Assembly: GCA_040437565.1 (NCBI GenBank)
Contig: JBDOQK010000002.1
Coordinates: 620,001-684,000 of the forward strand
Reading direction: 5' to 3'
Origin: Albugo candida
Taxonomy: Eukaryota; Oomycota; Peronosporomycetes; Albuginales
DNA: 64,000 bases
The position numbers were made by a program, and so were the translations under genes. Positions 11,373 through 22,766 of this stretch are shown in pieces (positions within the stretch are counted from its first letter, which is position 1; every line of letters starts with the position of its first letter). The notes under the pieces were generated by a model. It did not search any database and was not told the DNA's origin. It saw only the letters and a list, made by a program, of their open reading frames with translations.

Positions 11373-14300
11373 CTATACAAGTTTCGCATACTCATCTCGA
11401 ACGATCTGTTTCGCGATCGCGAACATCCTTCCGGCCAGTTCTTCGTCTATATATGACCAATTGATACAAATCTGCCAGTCGATCGTGACAGATAATTCGA
11501 TAGATCGTGTTTTAATCCACAAATCTTGACGGTGCATAGGCGTATCAAATAACCATTGCTTTCCTTCCTCTACAATCAATTCAAGAATGTCCATGACATT
11601 AGCCTGAGGCTGTTCTTGATCGTCTTCTTCCTCATCAGAGGCAATTGAAGCCGATAAAAGAAAGGATATTCCCGATGAAGCAGGGTGAGTATCTTTCTTA
11701 CGCTTCCGAGTGGCTTTTTCTGGGACGTACTTCCATGACTTGCTGTATTGTAGATTGTGACGCGGTTTCTTCAGTCTTCGGATCCCCGCTCCAGTCGTCA
11801 TAAGCATCATTTTTCGTCTTGTTTCCGCTATGATAACGCCTTGCACATCTTGTGGGTTCTTCAGAAAGGTTTTGTGTATCCGAATGGGAATCGATCGAGA
11901 AGCGAAAGGTATGTGCATGGGACCATCGAGCGGTACGTGATCGATTTGCATGTGAGTTCCGATATACGGATCCTTTTTTAGCTGTGCCAACAAGTACTTC
12001 CCTATGAATTTATCATCATCAGACACTGTTGACGAAGAGAGTAAGACGTGCTTGGGCGCTAGCTGACGTGCCATGTCCACAATGCTCTTGGCATCGATCT
12101 CATTCCCGCATGGAAAGTAATGTACACCGCATTCGATCTCGATACCAAGCTTTTTGCTGGCTTCGCTCCGTTCTGGATCGGCATACAGCGAATAGCTCAC
12201 GTTTCCTGGACAACAGTCTTCCGATAACACAATGAGATTTCTTGGATCATTGGCCAACGCCTTTAAAACCCTGCAAGTATCTCCTTGGGCAATGTTGGCT
12301 GGAGTTGTAAAAACTAAGAAAGAAGAGGTTTTTCCTTGATCGTGCAGTAGTTTCCAGTCAAATGGTTGACAAAAAAAAGTCTTTTGCCCGTCACTTCCCA
12401 TATGCTTATTAAAGTCTGCTAAAACGTCCCGATATGCTTTAGACAGAATGGATGTTCCCAACAAACTCGACAATCGATCAGGATACTGAATCGCTGAATC
12501 CGTCNNNNNNNNNNNNNNNNNNNNNNNNNNNNNNNNNNNNNNNNNNNNNNNNNNNNNNNNNNNNNNNNNNNNNNNNNNNNNNNNNNNNNNNNNNNNNNNN
12601 NNNNTCGTCTTCTTCCTCATCAGAGGCAATTGAAGCCGATAAAAGAAAGGATATTCCCGATGAAGCAGGGTGAGTATCTTTCTTACGCTTCCGAGTGGCT
12701 TTTTCTGGGACGTACTTCCATGACTTGCTGTATTGTAGATTGTGACGCGGTTTCTTCAGTCTTCGGATCCCCGCTCCAGTCGTCATAAGCATCATTTTTC
12801 GTCTTGTTTCCGCTATGATAACGCCTTGCACATCTTGTGGGTTCTTCAGAAAGGTTTTGTGTATCCGAATGGGAATCGATCGAGAAGCGAAAGGTATGTG
12901 CATGGGACCATCGAGCGGTACGTGATCGATTTGCATGTGAGTTCCGATATACGGATCCTTTTTTAGCTGTGCCAACAAGTACTTCCCTATGAATTTATCA
13001 TCATCAGACACTGTTGACGAAGAGAGTAAGACGTGCTTGGGCGCTAGCTGACGTGCCATGTCCACAATGCTCTTGGCATCGATCTCATTCCCGCATGGAA
13101 AGTAATGTACACCGCATTCGATCTCGATACCAAGCTTTTTGCTGGCTTCGCTCCGTTCTGGATCGGCATACAGCGAATAGCTCACGTTTCCTGGACAACA
13201 GTCTTCCGATAACACAATGAGATTTCTTGGATCATTGGCCAACGCCTTTAAAACCCTGCAAGTATCTCCTTGGGCAATGTTGGCTGGAGTTGTAAAAACT
13301 AAGAAAGAAGAGGTTTTTCCTTGATCGTGCAGTAGTTTCCAGTCAAATGGTTGACAAAAAAAAGTCTTTTGCCCGTCACTTCCCATATGCTTATTAAAGT
13401 CTGCTAAAACGTCCCGATATGCTTTAGACAGAATGGATGTTCCCAACAAACTCGACAATCGATCAGGATACTGAATCGCTGAATCCGTCACGTAAATGGG
13501 TATGCTTGCGAGCTGATAATTCTTCCAGTATCGATAGAGTATGGTCATCAACTCTTGAATGAAGCCAGTGCGATGCACTGGAATGATGACTTTTCCACTA
13601 GCTTGCAAACTTTCCAAAATAGCTTTTACGAGATCGTTCTCCATCCCAGCCTTTGTTTCCGAGACTGATACCGCATATCGGCTACTCGTTAAAAGTAGAT
13701 CTGGATACAATCGTGGAATATCAGATGGCACTACTACACAGGTTCCATTATTATTAAATCCGTTGACGTAGAATAATGTAGTTGTCGAGGTAGGTGAGAT
13801 CATCTCAATATGAAAGCACGATCCTCCAAAAGTATGGCCTGCATGGTACGCTGTGATCATCAGGTTGTCATTGATTCGAGTCTTGGCTCTCAGAGAGACT
13901 GCGGTTGCCTTGTCAAAGGCTTTTGATATATCTTGAGCATCGAACAATGAGGATGAAGTCGAAGAAGAGTTTGTGCTCGGAGAGTTTGGATATCTCTCCT
14001 TCCTACGATCAATCGAATTATGAGCTGTGAGCTACTTCGCATGCTGACTAAAACGTACCAGAGATCAGATATGACTTTCTTAGAAAGCGCGCGTGTCGCA
14101 TGCGTCATTATTATACTTGTATCTGTGGATGATAGTATCTTCTCAGTGAGGTACGGAAGCATCCAGCATGAAGCCGGACGAGAATCACTAATCAGGATAG
14201 CATCCAAGGCATACAATTGCTTATCCGGTGATTTTTGATCACCAAAATCCATCAATGCCTTCAAGTAATGCCTTCGTTTCCTACCTCGAGAAGGTTCTTG

Positions 14301-14504
14301 ATCCGATGTGCGAGTACTTCCGGTACCCGAGCCGCGTGCAGTTCCCTTTCCAAAGTCATCTTCATAAAAACTTTCTTTCTTTTCAGAATCATTAACGTTA
14401 GATGGTATGTATTCACCACATCCGAGTAAAATAGTCGTGTTGGAGGCACTCTCACGAACGATAAAGGCAGCTCCATTGCCGAGCTGCTCGACACTCAACA
14501 CCAT
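11373..14504 (-). CDS. INTS9: INTS9-like metallo-beta-lactamase/beta-CASP protein (non-catalytic)
   Basis: Exon 1 runs 14504-14059, a 56-base intron lies at 14003-14058, and exon 2 starts at 14002. Once the false assembly duplication is removed (continue from 12605 to 11619) the product is about 696 residues. It has a metallo-beta-lactamase fold (LLGCGEYIPS; LPYLTE; AYHAGHTFGGSC) and a beta-CASP part (VIIPVHRTGFIQELM; CGVHYFPC...PKHVLL). The HxHxDH metal-binding motif is replaced by SDSRPAS, as expected for the inactive partner of a cleavage heterodimer. Layout and length fit Integrator subunit 9, the partner of INTS11 in snRNA 3'-end processing; CPSF100 is the main alternative. An acidic insert (SDEEEDD) precedes the C-terminal domain. 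An upstream mini-exon is possible because the frame is open past the chosen ATG. Confidence 0.65.
11620..12504. repeat. Left copy of an 885-bp assembly duplication around a gap
   Basis: Positions 11620-12504 match 12605-13489 by eye over the whole 885 bp, at a constant offset of 985. The two copies are separated by exactly 100 N. The pattern is the unmerged overlap of two contig ends inside one INTS9-like exon, not a biological tandem repeat. Reading frames run off both copies into the gap. Confidence 0.95.
12505..12604. other. Assembly gap (100 N)
   Basis: A placeholder gap of exactly 100 N lies within the INTS9-like gene. The same 885 bp occurs on both sides, so the true gap length is negative (an overlap). 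Confidence 0.98.
12605..13489. repeat. Right copy of the 885-bp assembly duplication
   Basis: This is the second copy of 11620-12504. It continues correctly into the 5' part of the INTS9-like gene, whereas the left copy continues correctly into the 3' end. Confidence 0.95.
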
Positions 14505-14679
14505 TCCAAGATATAGGACAGGACTTTGTATCCTAATATGGAGCAAGATACATTATATTATACTACATGCACGTGAACGGCAAGCCAAGACTCAATTTTA
14601 CACTTGATCGCAGAAGAACGACACCATTCATATACAACTAAACAATCATGTAGGTACTTGGAAAACCTGAAAACTGAAC

Positions 14680-17600
14680 TTACACCCATTCAAATGTCAT
14701 TTGAGCAGATGGACGCGCGCGAACACGTCTCGTCACTTTACGTTTGCGGAGCCATTGCCTGAGTCCAACGTTTTCTACACTCCAAGAGTCTCGTTCGCTT
14801 GGATCACTTTCTCGCATTTCGGTAGAGGCAATGCATGGCTGTGAGTAGTTTGTATCTCCTCGTGGTTCAAGCTCCAGTGATCGTGCATAGCGACTTTCCT
14901 CCGAGTTGTAAGGCAATTCCGCACGCAACATTTCCTACATTGAGAGATATGTCATTTCAACGATACGTGTACGTCTTGAGCAATACGAACATTGATCTTA
15001 AGATCCAAACAAAGCGCATAGGCCACAGATTTTTTGTGCATTATATCCAGCACGAGTTCACCAGAAGTAAACAAACGCTTACGGTTCACGTGTTTCTGCT
15101 CTGTGACAATTGGAATCTCACTCAGCGCAACAAAATTCTGCACAAATGACGAATGACATCAAGCAGTGTACTATTTCATTGAAAAACTTGACATTGTACC
15201 TGAAGATACAAGCCCAAATATGGCATACATGGGGCTGCTGACTCAATCATCATGCGATTTAATTCGCGGCATCCTTTGTCGCAAAGCAATTGCATTTTGT
15301 GCAATGACTCTTTTGCGCGATCATGTAGCTACAAAACCGTCACTTTGACTCACTCTCAAAGATAAAGCGATGAGACACGTACGCCTTCAAATGTCCTTCG
15401 CAGGCGATGTATTGCTGTCGATTGGATCGCATACAAGACAGCGGCTAACGTATCAAAGTTTCGCAATGTCAAGCAGTGTTTCGCAACCTATATGATAGCG
15501 ACGATTATTGCCTGTAGTTCCATAAATAAAACCTCACCTTGAGAAAAAAGCGTATATTTTTCCGTCTTCCCTCAGCCGTGGGTTGTGACAGTATTACATT
15601 GACCACAAATGCTAAAAGCTAGGCACAAGAAGCAGTCAGATGAAGATTCATCGCGTAATCAATTCACAATCGATTCCCACATGCTGAAACCACCGTTTGG
15701 CACAATGAAAATGTTCGGATCGATCAATGGGCTTGCTCTTCATAAAATCGTCCACTGGAACACACGATGAATGCATAAGTTGATTTGTGTTTCATCGATC
15801 AAATCGTAAACGTACCAGGGATATCAGAAAAGACCGCATGGGTCGCAATGGTGCAAAATTCTGCAAAACGGGTTGGGCTGATGAGTCTAAGCGAACAAAA
15901 CTTTGTCAGTAACAACTGGATACTGCCAACTCAATAGTTCACTCACGAAGCGATATTTGCTACAAATTTTTCTGTGGAATAGGATGACGAGATGCAATCC
16001 ACAATACTTTGACGTGCTCGTGGATAAATGTCATGTATCAAAGACTCATCTCCATATAGAGAGAAGCAAGCATTTAGCCTGTCTACGTATTTTGTCATCA
16101 AATTGGAAGCTTCGCTTATTGGACACTGATAATGCTGGGAAACTGCTTGAGAAAACTGCTGCCAAATATTAGTATTCATGGACTCATTTGGAAGCTTCAG
16201 AAATAAAAGAATGGCCACAAAAAACATAAATCCGCGAACTAGACACAATATGCGTGAGAGACACCGTCAATAATAGCCAAATACTAATTGTAGGACTTAC
16301 GTTTTACTTCTGACCTAGAATAAACATCCACCAGCTTCAAAACATCCTCCATAGAAGTCATCGAGTCAATGAAAAATATAAAGGAAACCACTTCACTGAA
16401 TTCCAACCATGGATTGGATAGGTATGTCTCCATCATTGTGTCCACGGTGGAATTTGATGTAGACAGTGCCAGAAGATTTGCTTTGACACGTTTCGGTGTT
16501 GTCATTTCTGACCAACAATTTTGAGAAGTTCTTAACAAAAGTTTTCTAGCACAATAAGCACTCTCGTTGTCATGGTATTCGTCCGCTGTGAAGGAGAAAA
16601 TATCTTTGTCGTCGCTCTTGAAACCCAACTTGCCGACTTCGCAAATACTTTTCCTTCGAGCTGCAAACAAAATACTTTGAAAGCCACGATACACAGCTGG
16701 CTGATCAAACATAGCTATAAGGTGACGAACTCCTCGACCAAGCATATCCAGTTGACTCAGATCACATCCAGCTGCCGAAAGGAGTCTCATGCAACTCTGT
16801 GCGCTTTCAGCATTGATATGCCCATTCGAGCATGACACGAGCGCTACGATGATTGGGTTCTCTCCAAAACGATTCGTCTTGTTTGGATTGGCCCCGGCAT
16901 TAAGCAAGCATTTAATCAAGTCTACTCTTCCATGCCGCGCAGCCATATGGAGCGCTGTGTCCCCATTAGAGGCTATGCTGTTCGGATCTGCTCCTTTGGA
17001 TACGAGAAGGTCCACAAGTTCTGTTTGCTGGGCCGACGTGCTTACAAGTAATGCAGTAAATCCCTCGGACCATGCAGTGTGATCAATAGTGCATCCTAGT
17101 GCCAAGACAGTGACAGCAGCCTCATACATGCCATTCTCACACATTGACATTAGCGGTGTGTATCCTCGATGATCAAGTGAATCTACTTCTGCGCCATGTT
17201 CAATCAATTTCTGTATGATGCGAGCTGTATCAACTGACTTTCCGGTGACATGAAGTGGTGTTTGCCCCAAGTGGTTCTTGATATTCGGATTTGCATTGTT
17301 TTCTGATAAAAAGCAGACTGCCTCATATCGTCCATGACAAGATGCTGCAAGGAGAGGACTACCTTCACTGGGTATCGGAACCAAGCCTAAAACTTGTTTT
17401 CCACGAGAACTTTCCCAATGTGTCACAGTATTCATATCAACCTGTTGGGCTGAAAGCCATCTCAATGAATCCAAATCGCCGCGTTTTGCTGCCAGACACA
17501 TTGAATAGTGCAAAATGTCAAGGTCCAACTCCAACTGATTATGATAATATTCTTCGCTGAAAAACGTCAGTCGTTTCGGTAAAGCTGCTTCTCGTACAAT

Positions 17601-19238
17601 GCTGCAAATGTTTTGAAGCGGCATAAAAAACACGGGTGTATCATTGACTGCCACGAGAGAGAGTCCAGTGTCAATAGCAAGACTCAGAGCAGCTTGAGAT
17701 TGTCGTTGAATATTATGCACGATAGCACCACGGCCATTCACATCCGTCGTTAGCTGGATGCCAATGTGCTCTGTAGAAATGGTAACAACTGAACGCGAAC
17801 ATTCTGGCGCTAGTAAATTCTCAGAAGTTATTGCCTCGGTTGATGGTTTGAAATCTATGATCCATTTGATTGCCTTCAAAAATGCTTTGACGGCTGGAAC
17901 TGCTGTGCTGCAGACGGGATGAGTCTTATACGTGGATTTGATGATGATACGCAATGATACAAGATCTTCAATCGCTGTAAGAGACACAGCATATCGAAAC
18001 ATCGCGCAAAGAGTGCTTTCCATCAACATGCTCAATGATCCATGTAAATGGGTTATACTAAGAGCGGCTTCTTTGCCTGCACATACAATAAATTCCAGCT
18101 TGTGAGATGGAAGTGATACATTATCGATTCCATCTATCGCCTGTATTATTGAACTCCATTTGCAGCCTCCAAGCATCTCTTCAGTCAGTCCGAAATCGAT
18201 GATATCTCGCTGTTTTTGTATCGTGATTCTGTTTTGATTAAGCTTCTCACGTAGCTTTCGAAGCTCTTTTGTTTGCAGTGAAGTATGCAGAACATCGACA
18301 TGGGGAATAAATACGCGGTCTTCAATCTGACGGCGTACAAGTTTGATCATCTCATTTCCGGGCAATACTTCCAAGTAAGGATCTTCATAAAGCTCTCGAT
18401 GATAGTGATCGATCACCGCACTCTCCACTTGCTCAATAAGTGAATTCATTATTGCAAGGATATGAAACCCAGTTGATGATCTTTTTTTTGCACTAGCTTT
18501 GAATTTGTGCAGCAACTTGACAATTTCTTTTCTCGTCACAAAAAACTTGTTGAGGTGACGAGCGACAGCAATTGATGCCATCCGTTCTTCAGGCGCAGTA
18601 AGATCAAATTCTGTTTTATCAGGTGGTGCCAATTGGCGTGTTGAACGTAAAACGCTAACCCATACCTCCGCTTCCAATTGCGTTTGCGCATGACAGAGTA
18701 GACGATAGAAACCTTTTCTTATCTCGAAACTATAAGCTCTGTTAGTTTTCCACGCATCTATGTATTGTATTCCGATTATTCCTTCATTCAACTTGATATA
18801 ACCCTTCATCTTCACATCCCCACGCTTCCTATAATACGCTAAGGTTCCGTCCGTATAGAGCACAAAGAATCGTACTCTCCAACTCTTCCTATCATATTAC
18901 ATAATACATTTAGTAAATCCAATAGTTGATAGGATAGTAATGTGTTCAAGGTACCAGAGATGTCCTTGCTTTCTAAGCCACCCCATTTTAATATATTCAC
19001 CCATAGCCAGCATTCGTGCATAGTGTCGCTCGTTTGCAAGTCGTCTCGCCTCCAGGCAGATCTCTTTCTGTTGCTCCAAGTGCCCAGTAGTGGACGATTG
19101 ATGTCGATGATGTAACGAGACAAAGTTCTGATTCAAGAGATTATTCTTTTCATATAAAGCTGGTGATCCTATTGGATTCTCTCCGATGTATTTATTTTCT
19201 GAAAAATAGACTTTCGGTTTAGCTTGTTGTGCTCGCAT
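14680..19238 (-). CDS. PH-PDZ-ankyrin-RasGEF multidomain signalling protein
   Basis: Ten exons splice in frame to 1347 residues: 19238-18955, 18888-16301, 16238-15947, 15886-15817, 15755-15681, 15618-15538, 15487-15383, 15328-15200, 15137-14973 and 14934-14680. Introns are 38-66 bases. Domains in order: a PH domain (about 83-178, GWLRKQGHLW then RVRFFVLYTDG), which likely binds phosphoinositides; a helical region with weak VPS9-like features (about 213-433); a PDZ-like fold (about 468-543); five to seven ankyrin repeats (about 558-823, e.g. NGDTALHMAARHGRVDLIKC); a REM/RasGEF_N helix bundle (about 908-1010); and a CDC25-type RasGEF domain (about 1050-1260, with RNFDTLAAVLYAIQSTAIHR and PCMPYLGLYLQ). 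It should activate a Ras-family GTPase at membranes. The REM and RasGEF parts are spread over eight small exons and are easily missed. Confidence 0.8.
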
Positions 19239-19570
19239 CGTATCAAAGTCTCGACTTTTAGCAGAAAGAGAAGCTAGGCAGAATTTATTTTAAATCCTTT
19301 CATGTTCGTACTTGAGAGAGAAGTTACGTTCCAATATAGAGCGTGAGTGAAGAAACTAGGTATTAGAGTAGAGCCAAGCTATTTGAAACACTGATACAAG
19401 ACATGCACTGTACTCTCCTATACTTTACACGATGGATATCTGGATTTTGTCCACTAGATAGGATCATCGAATGTCAAAAATCATCCAGTGAAAAACTGGG
19501 CTGAAGTTGGAGTTGCAGTTGCAGTTGCAGTTGCAATTGGTGCGGAGCGTTCAATTAGCGAAACACGAAA

Positions 19571-22500
19571 ATGAAGAAATCACTTGCGGAGGTCTTACAG
19601 GTAGATGAAATCACAATAAGGAATGCCTCACTATAGTTGAATTCGGGCCAGTTACCTCCCCAGAAACGATGGCATTTTTTGGAGCAAATCTCAACCACCC
19701 GCGATCTAACTTCACTCAAAAGCATCAATGTGCAAGAAAATGATGACAATACATCTTTGAGTTCTATGGTGAAGCTTCTTGGGCTGGAAGCAAGAAAAAG
19801 TAACCACAGCCATGTGAGTGTTGATTCATTGCCCCAAAACTTGTAAATGTCGGATTTTCTCATTAGGTGATCATAATATTGAGGTGAACTACATAATTGC
19901 GGCTAAAACAACCAGCTCACTTGATACGTCAGCAGAGTGATTCGGTGGGCCTTTGTGAGCTCTGAAGCAATCATGAAGGTGCTCGTCCAAGGAGGATTGG
20001 ATCAGATACTCCTTTCAACAATTAAGGATCTCTACAAAAAGTCTAATGGTGAGATTGCTTAATTAAATCATACGATTGTATTCAAATCCAGTCGGTGGCA
20101 CACAGAGGATCCGAACTACTTCATATATATTGAGCAAGTTTTCTCGATTTTGGCAGATTTGGTGAGTGCAATTATTTCACTTCTATTTATGCATTTGTAT
20201 TCTAAGAATGTAGTTCGAATGGGACTTTTTTGGAGCAAATCATTACAGCAGCTACATGGTTGTTATTCTACAAATTCTGAGTCTACCTCGTGACTGCGAA
20301 AGGAACTTATTCCCTGAAGTCGCCACTACTCTCATGTCTATGGCGTCAACCAATATTGCTCAAGTTTGTGACACCCTCAAAAGAAATCCAAAGATTGAGG
20401 GTGCTCTGAAGAAGCTGCTTCACAACCTTCCAGAAGCCAAGAGTTTCCACTTTGAAGCCTTGCTGCTGGAAATTGTTTATCGTATCTTCAGAATGACCAA
20501 GAAATCCGGAGACGTGGGATTCGGATTGAGATTTCTGGAGGCACTCCCTTTGGATCTACCATCGCAGCTAAAGCTAGTACTACCAAAAGTAAGCTGTACA
20601 ATGGGGTGCCCTTCTCCTTACTAACTCGATCTGCGAAGCAATTCAAAGACAGTACAAGAAAGCTGTTGAACTCGTTCAACAGCCAAGTCGGTATTGTCAA
20701 GTCATTCGAATTGAAAAATGTCGTGTGCCGCAACCTCAACAAAAAAGTATGCGCATACTTTCCTACCGTCGTAAGGATGACCGTTCTCACTTTAAGCAGA
20801 TTTATGAATGGAAAGCTCAATGGGTTGATATTGGAGGTGCAGCGATTGAAAGCGAAGTTGTATATCATGACGAAGGTGAATCTTTTCCGGGGATTATCAA
20901 GATCCCATTTGACGCAATAAAGAGTATCAAAGCTCTGACAACCACCAAAGCGGTATCTATAACATTTTGCGATGGTACTTCTCTCGGAGATATTCTAGAC
21001 GGTGGAAGGGATATGAACTGGGTTAAAGTCTTCGACTGCACTATCGAATTTTGTTTCGACTCAATGGTATGCAGATTCTCATGCCCTGCATAAATAGGAA
21101 TTCATGATTATTTGTTTAGACTTTTGCTCCTGCACTAGAAGCCATTGAGGCTCGATTGCAGAAGGGTACAAGAACAGGGTCTACTCTAGTCAAATGTGAC
21201 CCTATGCAGGAGTGTTTAATGCAAACCCCTGGGAAGCGGGCAAGCTGTGATTACACTGAAAATGTGAGTGCCCCGATTGTTCGTTTGTGGTAGCGATCAT
21301 CTCAAAGATGTCACCAGGATCCTGCTGAATCTTTTACTGGTTCAGAACTCAAATCCTTCCGAGCGGTATCCTCTCGTGTACCAACACGAGGTTCCTGTAT
21401 CTCATCATTTATCTCGACTTAGTGTTCCAGTGAAAATCATACAATGGAAATAATGGCGTTGGATAATAAGGTAGTCCCATATATAATGATGCCAATCAAA
21501 TCATAGAATTTGGTTCCTGTAGTCATCATCTCGTGAACGCAAGATCGAATGCTGTGGAGACTTGGCCCCCACAAAAAAGAAAAAGAAGAAGGCTTGCAAC
21601 GTGACATCTTCAAAGTCAGTAAAAACAGACAGGATATCAAGTGGAGCAAGATCTCATTATGAAGGCCATGGGAAAATTCAGAATCATTGTCAGCAACCCC
21701 AAACTGCTCAAAGGGAAAACAGCAATACAGCCTCTAAAGCAATTGTAACGGAGACCGTATGATCAGTTTCTACTATCTCAATCGCTCTTCTACATATTGC
21801 TTGTGTAGACTTGCAAAAAGGTAACATCGAATGATAAAGACAAAATTATTAGGAATCAGCACAACTTTCGCGCCAAAAGGTCCGACGTCGAATCGAAGCG
21901 AGTAAAAAATACGTGTCAGATAATTGAAAAGGAGGCTGAAAGAAATATCGGGGGAAAGAAGGAAGCTAAATCCAAGTTTGATAATGTCCAGCAAGTACAT
22001 GCCGATGCTATAGAGATATGCAAAATCTCGACAGAGGTCCGATTTATATTAGATCGTTTTCACCAAGGTAACAAATCTTGATAAGAGGGATGAAACTCGA
22101 GTCTCATTCGATCTCGCATCCAGTTGTAATGACTCCACTGGATATTGGAGAGGGAATCCAGAAAGACTATGACATTGTACAGCGCAATCTATACAAACAG
22201 ATGGGGAACATTATTGATAAAATCGTATGCTCGAGGCAATCATACTGCCAAAAATGCACTGATGACGGTTGCAAGAACTTTCTGGTGAAGTACGAACCAA
22301 AACTGGATTCGTTAGCGGAGGCATTAGAGCTCTTAGATAGTTTCTCAGCGATCTCACATGAGCAACAATGCAAGTACAATGAGCGCAAAGAAACCGAGCA
22401 ACAAATACTTCACCGCCAATCACAAATTGCAGACGCGATTGATTCATTGAGCTCGATCCACCATGATAATAAAACGGAAGTCGAAGAAATTCATGCAAGC

Positions 22501-22671
22501 TTTGCACAAACGAAAGATCAATTTCGTCATCATATGCGGAAGATAATGAAAAAGATAAAAGCACAATCAGATTCGCATCTAAAGGAAGCCAGTAGTCGTA
22601 TGAAGAGTATTGAAGATTCTTTCAGTTCAGATGATTTGATGGCTATGCAGCAAATGCTTTCAAAACTATAA
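19571..22671 (+). CDS. SYCP2-like meiotic chromosome-axis candidate
   Basis: This is a multi-exon gene. Resolved pieces include 19571-19600, 19637 to about 19816, an exon ending at 20048, 20106-20161, 20214 onward, a coding frame from about 20594 to 21066, and a long last exon ending at 22671. The N-terminal half is an armadillo-like helical domain (VQGGLDQILLSTIKDLYKKS; IYIEQVFSILADLFEW; FEALLLEIVYRIFRMT). Then comes a compact beta-rich domain (around FPGIIKIPFDAIKSIKAL and VFDCTIEFCFDSM). A basic linker leads to a C-terminal coiled coil (SSRMKSIEDSF...MLSKL). ARM-like, then PH/Spt16M-like, then linker and coiled coil is the order seen in vertebrate SYCP2, whose plant and yeast counterparts are ASY3 and Red1. 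That assignment is structural inference. The junction near 20590 changes frame without an obvious intron, and exons between 21270 and 22077 are uncertain. Confidence 0.5.
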
Positions 22672-22766
22672 CGTGACCAATATGATTGCAATATGTGCCA
22701 TTTTCAGTTCTTGTCTACAGCTGTCTCCTCGGAAAAGGCACATAATAGCCCTCGGACTGTTATACA

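Noticed and set aside
15648-15680. Stop codon ending the PH-ankyrin gene before the RasGEF domain
   Set aside because: The stop lies inside a 62-base GT-AG intron (15619-15680); splicing restores the conserved RasGEF frame.
19501-19545. Short CAGTTG-type simple repeat (agttgcagttgcagttgcag)
   Set aside because: Only a few units of a hexamer; too short to be a notable satellite.
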